From Plectrocnemia conspersa (taxonomy: Eukaryota > Arthropoda > Insecta > Trichoptera > Polycentropodidae), in the NCBI GenBank assembly GCA_009617715.1, contig VTFK01000016.1, positions 62,001 to 126,000 on the forward strand: a stretch of DNA of 64,000 nucleotides, in the 5' to 3' direction. The notes beneath the pieces were generated by a model, which was not told the DNA's origin, searched no databases, and saw only the letters and a program-made list of their open reading frames with translations. Position numbers and translations under genes: made by a program. Positions 35,061 to 49,442 of this stretch are shown here, in pieces (the stretch's first letter is position 1; every line of letters begins with the position of its first letter).

Positions 35061-36124
35061 CCGTGTATAACTTTTTTATTTATTTATTCACGCACATACA
35101 CATGAATTTAATCATATTAATTTTTTGCATGCAAGACGCAAGAAAAGTGAGAGATTTTGTAATTTTTTGTAATTTATTTTACCTATATCACGATTCAAGT
35201 TTTGACTATATAAATATGTTGTAATGAAAAAAATTCAATCATCGCTAAATATATTTTATTAACATGGCAAATCTGCGCTAAGCCTTTGTATGATTAGTAT
35301 TTTACCGCCTATTAATTAGAAAGGTATGCTTTTTAGACTGTTCAATGTTTATTTTATAACGTTAATAACAAATATATTATGTATCAAATCTAATGTAAAT
35401 TTGAAAATAAATAAAAGCTTTAAGAATACGACTTCCTTGAGCTTATAATATTCATTTTATTGTTATATAAACCTTTATTTAACAATATAAAAATATTTGT
35501 ATTTATTGCGAATATACAGTAAGTCTGTTTATTAATGCATTGGTGACATTATACAACTCCCATATTGTACCAAATTCATATCGATAATTTCATACATTTT
35601 AAATATATTCACATTCAACAAGCACTACACTAATACCTTTGTTATTTCCGATACAATTTAAATATACAGAATTTATTTGTAATATTGCGACATGTTGCAG
35701 ATCAATTTAATTGAAATTATTTTAACCAAAACGCAATCTACTGCGGTTTAGCTGCAATAATATAATTAAATTCAGTGGTTGTGTTCTGCTTTTAATAGTG
35801 CCAAAAAACAACACACATGTATCTTTTTTAATATTAAAATATAGGCGTTTTTAATAAAATACTGTTTTAAAGCAAAGTTTATCTTAATAAAAAACTTTAA
35901 TTATTATTAAATTGTTAATGTTCCAATAGCGTTTTTATAAAAATACTATTTAAAATGACGTTTGCCAACAATAAAAATGATTATAATTATTATTTTATTT
36001 AATAATATAACAATAAACTATTATTGTGCAAATAATAAATTAATTATTAATTTTTAACCTCAATGTGTTGCGTTTTGATTAAAATATTCTTTTAAAGCGT
36101 CGTTTACCAATGATAAAAAAATTC
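35061..36124. other. AT-rich DNA with loose direct repeats
   Basis: A GCGTTTTTA(T/A)AAAATACT-like block followed by TTTAAA(A/G)...GTTT(G/A)CCAA recurs near 35844, 35929 and 36070 at uneven spacing. No gene was found. Confidence 0.45.
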
Positions 36125-36128
36125 TTAA

Positions 36129-36768
36129 CCCATGTTGTTGCAAATCTGCATCAATTTATTTAAGCACTTATTACTCAGTCTACGTTCAATAAAGGATCAC
36201 TATTGCATATTGTTACATATGTGTAACAAACGCCGAGCCATTGTGTTTTCAAATAATTCCGATGGATGTCTCTAATAATGCCATTTAAAAAACAATTGTT
36301 GAGTGCAGATGTGTCACATTTTTGTGAATTTGAAAATTTGTTTTCATTGGTGCTAGTGGATATGAAATGAAATAAAATTAATTTATATACTTTAATAAGG
36401 TTTTTCTATCGTTGTTCATTTATTTTAGATTTCTATTTTTTGTAATAGTTGCATAAAATAAATAAAACATGCAGACAATGGCCCATATTGACCAAGAGGA
36501 ACATATGCGAAATGCTGAAATGCAATGGAATTTCACAAACAATTTGTGAAAAATGTGGTGTGGTCTTATGTTTTATTAAGAAAAAAAATTGTTTTTAATT
36601 TTAATATATTTTCTTCACGTTCTGCATGATGTTGCATATTTACAACAAGCATTTTTTAATAAATATAATATACAAATCAGACTTAATATTTTTTACTGTC
36701 ATTTTCAGCTTAATTTTAGTATAAAAATATTTTTATTTTTGATTTAGTAAAAATCATGCATTTAAAGA
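36129..36768 (+). mobile_element. Internally deleted piggyBac element, copy A
   Basis: Flanked on both sides by TTAA (36125-36128 and 36769-36772), the piggyBac target duplication. It aligns by eye along its length with 61876-62557. Near its 3' end, 36545-36598 encodes C-E-K-C-G-V-V-L-C-F, I-K-K-K-N-C-F and a stop. This is the C-terminal zinc ribbon of piggyBac transposases (CxxC...LC...NCF). The region before it is non-coding, so the DDE core was deleted. Subterminal inverted repeats TTGTTGCAAATCTGCA (36137-36152) and TGCATATTTACAACAA (near 36634) fit a non-autonomous element. It carries a TTGTTACA/TGTAACAA hairpin at 36210-36229. Confidence 0.75.
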
Positions 36769-36772
36769 TTAA

Positions 36773-37965
36773 ACAAATATTTGATTTGTTTATATAGTAA
36801 TAACTATAAAAGCCACAATTATTAGTTTTTAAATTAAATTATAACATAACACCAGTTAATTATTATCTAAATTAAAAATATTGGCGTTTTTATTTTAGTA
36901 GTTTTTTCACATTGCAATTAGAGATAAAATTAAAAATTACTTTTATTTGAACGATTACTATGTCTATTGTGAAATAATTTATGCTATATTAAAAATATTA
37001 ACTGTTTAAATAAGTAATATAAATCCTGTGCTACCTAGCTTTTTCCTTTAATTGGTTTAAAAATTGTTTTTGTATTTTACAAAGTAATTCCAAAATAATA
37101 AACTTTTATAACAATATGAAATTTTGCGTTTTTTTTATGAAATATATTATTTTGTAGCTAATTATTATTGTTCGATTTTAAAGCTTACAATGTATTTAAA
37201 TTAAAATAATATAGACTAACAAAATAAATTAGCATTATTATATATATTTTATATACTCAGAATCAAAATATTGCTACGAACTTCTGCTTTAAAATGTTTG
37301 ATAAAAGTCAATATTTGAAATAATAACTTAGTTTATAACCTTTTTATATAAGTTGCAATAAAATTTATTAAACAAAAATACATATACCTTACAAAGTGGT
37401 CAGGAAAAAAGAATAAAAAATAATTTAGAAATTCATATGCAAGCAATTTATATTTTATAATTAAAAACGCATGTTTGATATTTTTATGAAAAAATTAAAT
37501 TGGTTGTTTTTTTGAGTTTTAAGATGAAAAGCGTGTTACTGTGCAGTCAAAATAAACGCAGGTAAAACAGTTATTGAATATTTAATGCTTTGTTGAAATC
37601 TTTAATTAGGTGTTTGTTAAAAAGTGTTTTGATTCATGTATTGTGTATATATATTAATATATATATATAAATATAAAATGTCAAATAAAAATATATTTTT
37701 ATAACTGCTATGATGAATTTATATGCATATAAGTCTTACAGCTAATATATAAGTAGAAACAGTAATTTAGTAAAAGTGTTTTCTATACATTAATATTACA
37801 TAAAATAATACAAAAAAAGCAAAAGGTAAGTAAATGAAAAAAAACGATTTTATTACATTTCTGCCTTAAACAACTATCAAAACCACTGGCACGTATGTAG
37901 TATTTTTTCGTGTATATTTTTTAACGATACACAAAAGCTAATGCGTATTTTATATATAGCCTTCA
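36773..37965. other. AT-rich DNA, nothing recognised
   Basis: No supported feature was found. Confidence 0.55.
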
Positions 37966-37969
37966 TACA

Positions 37970-38510
37970 TATTCAAGGCATGAGCCAGTGGTATTTAATC
38001 GATTTCCATACGTGACCATTTGCCTGGTCCTATTATAAGCCATAAAGCGGAGTCCCTCGGGTGGCAAAGTATATAATAGTGGGCAGCCTAAGGGAGCGGA
38101 CACTATTATTGCCAACATTGTTAATACAAAACGCTGAACTCGATAGGGACAATCGATAAGTCGAACGTGAATGATACGAACCGTTTTGTGTCATATTTAG
38201 CAAAACGGCAAACGATTTATGTCGGGCGAATTTCCTTACTGGGGCGCGAAAATAACAGCGTTTTTGGGCCGGGGGTGAGTTATTGCCGTTAAGGGCAAGA
38301 TTTATTGTCAAGGGTAGCTTTTATCATTAACGCTAATAAAAAAAGATGAACGGGGTAAAGGCAACAAAGTTATAACCGGTCCGTGCGATTAATATGTATG
38401 GAAATGTACGCTTGATTAACTGGGAATATTTTCGATGCGAGATGCGAGAACGCAGCGAGTACTTTGATTTATCTTTTCGTGTATAGGTTTAATGTACATT
38501 GATAACGCTG
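37970..38510. other. GC-richer island with homeodomain-type sites
   Basis: A long non-repetitive island containing TTAATCGATT, GCCATAAAGC (TTTATGGC reversed), CGATTTATGTCGG and ATTAACGCTAAT. Such clustering of Hox/Caudal/Abd-B-like words is what a developmental enhancer would show. The only frame (38033-38311 minus) has no domain. Confidence 0.45.
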
Positions 38511-38819
38511 TTGTCTGATAATAATTGTGTATTGCAACAGCTCCTAAATGTTGCCAGCATATTTTATGTTAATCGATTATCGTAACTATACAAAAAATTG
38601 TGGCACACAAATATATTAATTATATACAATTTTTTTATACAAATCTGACATTAGTGTATTTTAAAATAGCTATATAATTGTATTCAAAACAAACATATAC
38701 TATAAACGCTGGTGGAATATTTATAAAATTATAGTGTACCGTTAAGTATACGTTCAAATTATGTTGTTGTATTTTACTTGTAGGTGCCACGAATGTGACG
38801 CTTAAGTATATTGACATAT

Positions 38820-39360
38820 ACTTAACGAAAGTGTCTGTCGTGAAATGGTTAACCGCTGAACGCAGTCATATCTCTCATTTTGCGACAAAGTTCAAGGACA
38901 TCGTAGAATGTTTAAGGTTCAAATGTCTGATGTCGGCCGGCGGAAGATAACTCTCCACGCCGGCATTTATGATAAAAATAATATTGTTGTATGCTGTGAT
39001 TATTATAGTTTATATTATATCCTTTTCACTTTACTTATATTTTTAAATATAAACACATTCCCAAATGATTTTGTCACAGTGGTGGTTTTCTTTTTATCAT
39101 TCAACAAACTTCAGAGACGTTTTGTGTGTAGGTACGTACACAGTTATGCTAGCACAAAATAGCGGTCGTAAATGGGCGGTTTTATTGTTCGCTAATCGCT
39201 TTTGTGTCGCCGCAGACATTCGCGTGTGCCGTTTTGGAAATTCGTGTCATCCTTGAAAATAAATAATGGGTAATATAACTTCATTTGCGGCGGTGCGAAA
39301 CTCGAGAGACCCTCCCAAGCCCGTTTGTGACCCAATCAACCACTTATTAAAAGATAATCA
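38820..39360. other. GC-richer island in two blocks
   Basis: Blocks at about 38820-38960 and 39110-39360 are separated by AT-rich sequence. Frames at 38908-39162 and 39065-39256 are unconvincing. A GTCGGCCGGCGGAAG stretch lies near 38932. Confidence 0.35.
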
Positions 39361-42300
39361 CGAAAGCCAACGACGAATTTTATTATATTCGATTAGCCCC
39401 CAGTTCTGGTCTAACTAAACTATATTTATGTGATATTATAATAATAGTATTCAATACTGATATTTATCAATGTCACTTAAACTTTATTAAACTCAATAAA
39501 CTTTTCATCATAAAAGTAGCTGTCCATCATCAACAAATATTGTTTAACCCATTTTAAGTGTAATAATAATAATTGAAAAACATTTACTTTAATTAAATAT
39601 TTTATTATTTATATTTATATAATTTTTTTTTAAATTTTAAATATTATTTTATTATACAATTTTTTATTTTAAAATTATATTTAAATCTAGTTTTTTATAT
39701 AAAAAATATTTAAAAAAAATTCGCTTTTCACTGATATGAATATAGTCATATTTTCGAATTGTCCACATTGAGGAGATTGCTGCCTCGATGTTGACGTGCT
39801 GTTGGAGCCTCATTTTATGTTCACAATACTTGGTAAAAAATAATTTTAAAATCTTTTAATTATTATGTTGTAGTGTATAAAAAATCACCAGAGTTTTATG
39901 CTATAGACTTAAACTGATTTTATCTTGATTGTGTTGTGTATTGTGAGTTTGTAGTTAGGATTTTTGTGTATTTGCCCCAATTTATATATAGAACATTCTT
40001 GCTATTTTAATTGATTAGTAATACTTAATCAGTAAAGTACATATGAATATATCATCATTTATTTTTTTGCATCAATTGCCAATCTTATGATTGGTTTATT
40101 ATTTTTTTTCAGTAGTATTCTTTATATTTTTCCACACTGTTATGATTGCTGTTTTAACTGCAAATATTGCAGTTATGACAATATCTATTTGTGGCAAATC
40201 ACATGTGTGTAACAAATAGCTTATCAGCTCTAAGTCAATTCCTTGTTGGACTCCAATAATTTTTTTTAATTCAGAATAGTTTTCTAGTTTAGTTCTGTTT
40301 AGTTAAAATAATTCTCCATACTGATTTGGTGGTATGTTGTTTAAATTTTTAATTAAGTCTCTGTGCCATTTTTATCAAAAGCTTTACCTACATTTAAGCT
40401 TTCTTTCTCTTCAAGCACTATTTTATTAAATCAGTGATAAGATGAAGATGATTAATTCAAGAGTGTAATTTTCAGAACCAGGTTTCATTTTTACAACGAA
40501 AGTTTTTCTTTGGATATTATTTGTATAAATTAAGTAGTACGACTTTATTTTGTTTTAGTTAAACTATTATCTTTTTTAGAAGCTCCTTTTTAATTTTATC
40601 AATTTTTAGCTACAAACCAGACGCTTTGTTTTAACTAATATAAGTTATTACTTCCACAGCTATTTCTGTTTGTGTTACAATACAGGTCAAAAACTGGAAG
40701 GGATGTTGTATTTTAAACACAAATATGTTTTTTGACATATAGTTGCTGCAATGTGAGAAGTGCAAATATGTTTTTTAAAACGAAACTTGTCATGAACTTA
40801 TAATACTTCTGAATGACCTAATAAAATCACATTAGCTTTGTACAGATTATCAATTGATATATAATAAATTTAATTATTCTTAAGATATATTTTTTCTGGT
40901 TTTGCATAGTTCCCTACAAGTTTTCCTTTTAAAATTGACACTAATGATTAAGTTGACATTGTTCTATCTGTCATATGTGTGTTTATTAAAATATACGTGT
41001 TACCTTTGCAAGTTTTTCCTTTATTGAAAAATAACAATGAAGATAAATCACGACGAAAATCACAAAAGAATAGTTTTTGTTTGACTTTCGTGCGTGATGT
41101 GACTCGAAAATACTTTGTTGTGATGTTTAATCGATGTTAGGCGAACTTTAGCCTTTATTAATAAAACATGACAAAATTAGTGTAACGTACGAAGAAATAA
41201 TAATATATTATGTTTTGTCTATTATATCAGAAAATTTAGTTGACATGCTATTATTTTATAACTATAAATTATATTTTATAAAGCAATATCATCCTGGTTG
41301 ATAATTTATTTAATATTCAAATTTGTTCTATAATATGCTATTTATAAATCGTATACGTAAATGCATTATATATCAGTAATTATGTAAGCTTTTTAAATAT
41401 TAGGAATTTTTTAAAAATAAAATAAAAAAAACTTGTTTATTTTTGTATTTAAAAAAATAAAAACAAAATACAACAAACAAGATTTTTTTTCTATAAAAAA
41501 AACATTTTTTGTTAATTCGTAATTAGGCTTAAAATTGTTTAATATTTTTTGTAAAATTGTGACACCTCTAGCAATATTATATATATGATTTAATTTTGTT
41601 TTATAAAACCTAAACCTTTGGTAAATACAAGTTAATTATTTTTAAAATTAAAGAAAATGTTTTTAAATTTTGTAATGTGAACATACAATACAACAGATTG
41701 AGCTTAAAATTTAATTTGTTTTTATGAAAAAAAACTATAACAAAATAATATCATATATATATATTAAATAAATTAATTATTGATGTTAAAATATTACTAA
41801 TATTTTTCCCTCTCGGTTTTTTAAACATGAATCCTAGGAGTCGTGATTATGAAACTAGTTACAAAGAAATTTATATTAAATAATGGCAAACTTATAGAAT
41901 GATTATATTTAAACTATTTTTATATTAATTATTATATGACATGATACTATTTAAAAATAAATACAAATAAATAAATATATTAATATATAATTTATGTTAC
42001 TTAACTAATATGCAATATAATGTAATTTTACTTATATAGATGTTATCTAATCTGTGTGTCCCAATTGTTGTTTTTATAATATGTGACACTATGGAAGATA
42101 TTCCACAAAAATATATTATTTTATAATTAATATATGAAAATATAAACAAATCATGGATCAGATATATCTAGAGCTTGTTGATTAAAATCCATCTGCTTTA
42201 GTCTCAATATTGTACCCATATTGCTTACACTCAAATGAAAACCATTTCAACTTCTCAGAAGTAAAATCTTGTGCTACATAGCACAAACAATATTCTACAT
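39361..42300. other. Long AT-rich block, nothing recognised
   Basis: Nearly 3 kb of AT-rich DNA. I found no transposon domain, RNA gene or long frame. Small inverted words such as TAACTGCAAATATTGCAGTTA near 40160 (about 21 bp near-palindrome) are the only structure. Confidence 0.5.
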
Positions 42301-42600
42301 ATTTCCAGGTAAGATATTAATTATCGACTGGAGTCCAAACGCACGGTGGCGTGATGATGAACCTTTAATGCAATGCAAGTGGGTCGAAGTTAGATTACAG
42401 CGATGCTCCGTAAGTTGAACTTTTAAATAACACTTTTTTAAATGGAAAACTTTGCTGGTATATCATGTTTTCCGATACGCGAGAAACTCGAACCAACCCC
42501 TATTTTTACAGCCCCTTTCGAGCGGACGCGTGAACGCGCTGGAGCTAACTTTTCCAACAATAAACATTCAATTCTTCATTCGAGTTGCCGACTCGAAATT
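42300..42600. other. GC-richer non-repetitive island
   Basis: Includes a GCACGGTGGCGTGATGATG stretch and CGAGCGGACGCGTGAACGCG. Frames at 42442-42820 run into AT-rich DNA and look like chance. Confidence 0.35.
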
Positions 42601-43009
42601 TTGTATTATTTATGCTCTCGATATTGATGAAAAAAATAATAATACATTTTCACTACAAATATATAATACTTTTACTGCTGATTCAACGCTAAAAAGCAAA
42701 GTAAGGATTTTGTGTTATGAACTTTCATACTCGCACTTATATATAACAGTGAAATGTTTGTGGGTGTTCTATGCAGAGAAATTACACTATACATATCCAC
42801 ACTGGACAAGCGTAAGTTAAAATATGTCTGATTAATTGTCTAATTAATAGATCTGAAGTAAAAGTGTATACTCAGAAATTTAACGCTAGCTCTCCAATAA
42901 ATGTTATGCCATTGTTTACCTTTGTTTGCTTTGTCCAGGTAAGGGTTTTCTACGTTTTGTAAATATTATTGCTTCTGTTTTGTCTTGATTTCAATTCTCC
43001 TCTTCATAA

Positions 43010-44330
43010 AATATTTCATTGAAATAGAGAATGGAGACATATGTAGTTAATTGTAATTTCAATGAGAACTAGTTATGATTGCAGTAACTGCAGAATATAT
43101 TAATTCTTATTAATGCGAAATTACGTAAATAAATGTAACATAAAAATATTTTACTGAGAAGTACATAATATATTTTTTGAATTCACAACAGATTTTTGTA
43201 GTTTAACTGCAATGGTTTAATACCATGGGAACTAGTTTTAATTATAGTCATAGTATAATAAAAAAATAACTCAAGCAGAGTTATGTGAATAAATACAACA
43301 TAATAATATTTTATTATCTATTACATAAAATATTTTTTTCACTCAAGAAGAGAACTTTTGTAAATTGCAGTAGCATAAAGTATGTAAATAACTCATGCAG
43401 AATTACGTAAATAAATAAAAATATTTTACTACGGAATTTTATTCTCCATTTCATACAATATTTATTAAGTTCACAAGGATTTTTTGTAGTTTAATTGCAA
43501 AAGGCTTAAAACCATCAGAACTAGTAAGTAATGCAGTGACCATGGAACGTAAATTATTATTTATGTAAAATTACGTACATAAATAAAAGTAGATTCTTAT
43601 TCATTAGTAATTATGTAAATAAATAAAATATAAAAATATCTAATTAAGGAATTTTTTTCTCCATTTCATAAAATATATTTTAAAATTCAGAAAAGATTTT
43701 TGTAGTATAACTGCAATAGGTTTAATACCAGCAAAATTAGTTAAAATTGTAGTAATCGTAATATAAGTTAATTCTCATTCATGCAGAATTACGTAAATAT
43801 ATAAAACGAATTTATTCTCCACTTCATTCCTTTTTTTTTTAATTACAAAAGGATTTTTGTAGTTAAACTGCATTACTTTTATAACTATAAAAACTTGTTT
43901 AAATTGCAGTAATAGCAGAATAAGTAAATAACTCATAAAATTAGAATAAATAAAATATAAGAATATTTTATTCTCAATTTTATAAAATATTAAACTGCAA
44001 TTGGTTTAAAACCTTTTAGACTAATAAATATTGTAGTGACTGTACAATAGAGAAATTTTAATATTAATTTATGCAGAATAAAATATATAAATACATTTTA
44101 TCGATGATTTTTACTCTCCATTTAATAAAATATTTTTTTAGGTTTACAATGGATTTTTGTAGTTCAACTGCAATATGTTTAGGACCACGAAAACTAGTAA
44201 AGACTGCAGAAATTACAAAACAAGTTAATTTTTAGACATGCGGAATTAAGTAATTTAAGAAAATTAAATATATATTTTGTTGAAGATTTTTGTAAAGATT
44301 GTAAAGTTTTCTTTTTGTAGGTTTTTTAAA
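43010..44330 (+). repeat. Irregular tandem repeat array (about 8 diverged units)
   Basis: The block GATTTTTGTAGTTTAACTGC recurs with variation at 43191, 43478, 43695, 43852 and 44152. Partial versions lie near 43352 and 43988 and an initial partial unit at the left edge. Each unit also carries AATTACGTAAATAAAT, CTCCATTTCATAAAATA and a GAACTAGT-like word. Spacing is uneven, about 120-220 bp. There is no coding capacity. It resembles an old satellite or the tandem core of an unidentified transposon, and it ends where an RTE-like LINE begins. Confidence 0.8.
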
Positions 44331-44369
44331 AACTCTGTATTTTAATATTTTTGTAGTCAATCCTAGTTC

Positions 44370-45440
44370 TATCTTGTGTTTTGAAAAAGATTTTGAGAAA
44401 GCATTGAACCGCGTGAAACATGATCATCTTATAAAGAGGATAGATGACAGAGATGTAAGACTCTTAAAAAAATCTGTATTGGAACCAATCAGCAGTAATA
44501 AGCTATAAGGGAGACCAAGCCGAAATAATTCTAATTTTTTCCCCTACTCTTTTAAATCTATACTCCAAAACCAAATATAAATGAGCATTTTAAAACTATA
44601 TATAAATAATAATTCTAGGAGAAAAATCGCCGGGGAGACAATTAATAATATTCGTAATGCTAATGACGCGGCAATATTTGCTGAGACTTTGAAGGAAAGA
44701 TCCTTGGATGGTGTAAATATAGAATGTTTAAAAAAGGACCTACAATTAAACATCGACAAAAAAAATTTATGGTTATTAGCGAGTTCCCCGTAGGCCTGGT
44801 AAGTTTATTATTAAACGGATATAAAATTAGGAGGGTAAAGAGGGTCGTTCAATAAATGATAAAATGGACTCCGATGAAAAAATTAAAGTCCGCAACGAAA
44901 TTATTAAAAGTCAGTTTTTAAAATTTAAGGCTGGTCTCACAAACAAGCACTTAAATTTTCATACTAGATTTAAATTCGTAATGTGCTAATTATAGACAAG
45001 CAGTACCTGTATTTTAAAAACGATTAAAATAAATATACTGAAAGCGTTTGATACGTGGCTGGCTTTATAGGCGTATGCTTAAAGTTCCATTAATTTAATT
45101 GGTTTTTATTGACCAAATTTTCTTAATGATATTATAGTACGCTAACAAGAACTCATTTTAAATAATAAATAAAGAAAGATGGAGTTCCTCAGACACATGA
45201 TTTGAGTTCCAAAATATAAACTTTCTTATATCTTAATAATGGGAAAATTAATTGTGAAAATGGTTCGGAAGAAAAAATATATATTGGTAGCGAAGTGTTT
45301 GTCTAAGGATGGGAATTACAGCTGAATAAATGATTCGTGCAGCAAAGGACCAAAAGAGTTATTTTAAACTAATCAACAAGGTGATAGATAATGTTTGGAA
45401 TTGTACATGACATTAGAAGAAGATATTTTAAGTCCATATT
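44370..45440 (+). mobile_element. RTE-like LINE relic, RT to C-terminus
   Basis: Plus-strand fragments follow an RTE/BovB-like polyprotein: motif A EKDFEKALNRVKHDHLIKR, a SPTLLNLYSKT block, then GETINNIRNANDAAIFAETL, where the YADD box reads NAND. Next come LQLNIDKKN, DSDEKIKVRNEII, TNKHLNFHTRFKFV, WLYRRMLKVP, and a C-terminal MIRAAKDQKSYFKLINKVID. Many frameshifts and stops make it inactive. It is 5'-truncated near motif A. The C-terminal part gives an unusually complete view of the 3' half. The same family recurs at 49.4 kb. Confidence 0.85.
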
Positions 45441-45589
45441 ATCCAAATGCTTTTTTATATTTTTATGTAAATTAGGTTAGCTTTTTTTTATAGATGTAAT
45501 CATTTTTTGTGTGGGTTTTTCGCTTTTTTATTCATCTCGCAGTATTTCCTAAAAATATTAACGCGAAAATAGAAATCTCTAATAGCAAT

Positions 45590-46200
45590 TGAGTAAGTAA
45601 AGTCACGAATTCCGACGTCACACCACCCACATTACAGATAACGTTTCGGCTTAATATTATTTTTATCATGCGGCACAGCAAGCTTTGCTAAAATATGCAG
45701 GTCGCCAAGTTTTCTCGCGAAAAAAGCTTTTGCATTCGGCTCTCGTGTTGCGGAGATTACAGGGCTTTAAAGCATTCCTGACACATGTCCCGCCTTATCT
45801 CGCGCCGCAAAGTAAACATTATGACTGCGGCCAAAGTATTTTGGACGCCATTTTGTTTTGAAGTTTGCCCCTCGGCAAAATTTCAAATATTTATTGCCAA
45901 AATTAAAATGTTATCCGCCCCGATTCGGTTGGTTGTCGCGTGAATTATATACTTAACACTTTGCGGGTCGTTGAAATTAAATTTTATTTCTGAGAGGCGT
46001 ATTTATGATCTTATGAATATCTACCGCTCGTTTGGGTTGAGATTCTGCGGGCTGTTAAGAATCTTTGAATTGAATCCAAAGAAGGATTATGAGGATTTCC
46101 GCATGGCGAATGGAAGCTGGAGCCTTGTGTGAGGCGATTGAATTTAACAATCTTGCTAATGAGACTCGCGAGAAATTGTTATCGTTAACCCTTTTACTGC
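45590..46200. other. GC-richer non-repetitive island
   Basis: About 600 bp with TTATCTCG at 45795-45802 (CCGCCTTATCTCGCG), AAAAAGCTTTTGC and CCATTTTGTTTTG stretches. TTAACACTTTGCGGG near 45955 and TTAACCCTTTTACTGCG near 46187 look like piggyBac-type ends but share orientation, so they do not bracket an element. Confidence 0.4.
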
Positions 46201-46723
46201 GATTAACTAGTAAGAACTTCCAAGCTTATATTTGCTTTTAATATTTATTTACGTAAGATTATGATGTGATTTTTCACCCGACAATTCACTGTCACAATAT
46301 TTATAAATGTTTGTAAACAAGTATTCGTTTAAATCTTATCAATTTACAAGGAAAGAGAGAAGGACTTAATTCACATTTTAATTACTTTGCTTGACAATTA
46401 TTTTATGACCGACTCTAGGAACAACGATTAGCAAAAAATGTATTATGTCTAATTAAAACATTTTCTTGCCCTTACCACAATACCATAAGATGTTGCAATT
46501 TTAAATAAAATGCGAGGTAAAAAGTAATGTGTAGAAAAGTGTCTTTATTTATATTCTATATATAAATTTTGAAAAAATTATTAACGAAATATTTATTAAG
46601 TGTTTCAACAATATTCACGTTTATTTATATTTTTATCAACTATAGTATTAATATATTTACTGTTTAAAAATTAAAATTTCAAGAGAATTCCAAAAAAATT
46701 TAACTAATTTTTTTAGAATCTCG

Positions 46724-47599
<876 letters not shown>

Positions 47600-48070
47600 A
47601 ATTTTCCCAAGCAATTCTTCCAGGCGGCGCTAATAGGGGAGCGCCTAAATTTCAAAAAGTTTAAATTTCGTAATCAAAAGTATACGACGGGTGTAACATC
47701 GTCCGCATTAAAGCCTGCGAAAGGGCCTTTGCTGACCGCATCAATCCTGAAAAAGGGCCCGTGTTTGTACACGCAGGGACAAATTCCGCTTCGCAAAACG
47801 GGCCATGTGATCTAATTTCCCGACGTCCGGTACTTCTTTATTCGACGGTAACGCAATTAACTTCCAACTTTGGCCGACGGTTGAAATTTTTTCCTTCGCA
47901 CATTAAACAATTATACACGTCCGAAGGGCAAACACTGCGTTTTTTGCGAGGGACTTAGCGCGTTAACCGTTTAAACGCCCCGAAGCCTTGGCGTTTTATT
48001 TTTCTCGGTTGTACCTTGATGTTAATAAAGAATTTGCATAGCGTAGTACATCACCAAATTTCGGGAACGT
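47600..48070. other. GC-richer non-repetitive island
   Basis: Contains GGCGGCGCTAATAGGGGAGC, AAAGGGCCCGTG and GCGTTAACCGTTTAAACGCC. The 65-codon frame 47761-47958 has no domain. It is a candidate conserved non-coding element. Confidence 0.35.
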
Positions 48071-48755
48071 CAAACTTTGTGATTTATTTTAGATACGTTT
48101 TGTGACTGCATTGCATTAACATAATAAAATAAACTATTGTCGTGACAGATGAAAAATGAGTAGTAGGTTTATTTTAGAACTATAGCCTTAGATATTATAA
48201 AAGAATAAAAACTCTACTACACTTTATCATGTATAACTTTGAAAACGGTGCATGTTACTAAACCATCGAGTGCTCTTCAATAGCAAACTTCATAAGCACT
48301 AAACGTATTTCCAAGTTCGTGTAGGTGTTTTCATAATATATATTGTTTTATTTACTATTAATTTTGTATATTTATTTGAAGCTGAATAATAATATACCTT
48401 TAACTAAGTAACAATAATCTAATAATTTTTATTTAAGACCTTAATAACTTAACCGTAGGCGATGTTTTTTGGTAGCGATATTTAGTGAAATTATTATGTT
48501 TATAATTAAACATGAAAAAGGCATTCATCTTTCAAGGTATTAAATATGGATAAGGCAAGGCAAATAAAAATCGAAGTTGTTTCAAATAAAAAAAACCGTT
48601 AATATTCTAAATAAAATACTTTTACACAATTCAGTTAAATATTGCGACTCACAAATAATTAAAGATTAAATCTGTTTAAAAATGGTATTGTTTCTCATTA
48701 CTGATATGTCATAAATATAAAATTCGTATTATTTTATATTATCATTGTCAATCAG
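48071..48755. other. AT-rich DNA, nothing recognised
   Basis: No supported feature was found. Confidence 0.5.
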
Positions 48756-48759
48756 AAAA

Positions 48760-49310
48760 AAGGTATGCCTTCGATCATTTCAAAAAGACAGAGCATTTAT
48801 TGTCAATCGGAAAATCTAGCAAACTTTTCCTCGGGGGTTTGCCTCAACGCATTTTTTTCATCCCTCTCGCTGACGCGATAAAAACGACACGAAGGGTCTT
48901 TTGTAATTATTTCGAACAAAGCGTAGCGATTTATTTCAAATACATCACACCACATACTGCGTACGATACAACATATTTTCATGCTCCTGAAAAAATATGC
49001 GTCCGAATAAAAAAATGCTCAAAGGGCGGCGCGCGGTCGTAAATTTTTTTTTTTTAAAATTAACGAAAAGCAAAAATAGCAGCCTTTCGAAAAAATGTCG
49101 TCGTTGATGTATGCGTTCGAAAGCTTCGATTTAAACGGTCGGCTTTGTTCGGTGCAGATCGGGGCGGCGTTTTTGGAAACAATGGTGTAGAAAGAGGGGG
49201 GAGGCGACGACAATTCGAGGGTTTTCCCGATGAAAAATGAATTTCACGGAGGCGAAAATATTTACTATCGAAAAATTCCTGGAGCAATATGCTGTGTGAC
49301 ATATTTTAAT
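48760..49310. other. GC-richer non-repetitive island
   Basis: Frames on both strands (48800-49042 plus, three overlapping minus frames between 49019 and 49316) lack domains. It ends less than 150 bp before an RTE-like LINE relic. Confidence 0.3.
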
Positions 49311-49442
49311 TTGCAATCTGTGGGAAATTCTATTTTAATTTTTAGTGAAAAAAAAAAAAAACTGCCATATTTGGAACACATTAAAATTAAAAAATCAATC
49401 AGCTTTAAACATTAACGAAGATTTTAAAACTCTAACTAAACA

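Noticed and set aside
42452..42820. 122-codon plus frame
   Set aside because: Starts in a GC-richer island but continues through AT-rich DNA with no family resemblance; likely chance.
45955..46203. TTAACACTTTGCGGG and TTAACCCTTTTACTGCG as piggyBac ends
   Set aside because: Both are in the same orientation and do not form inverted termini of one element.
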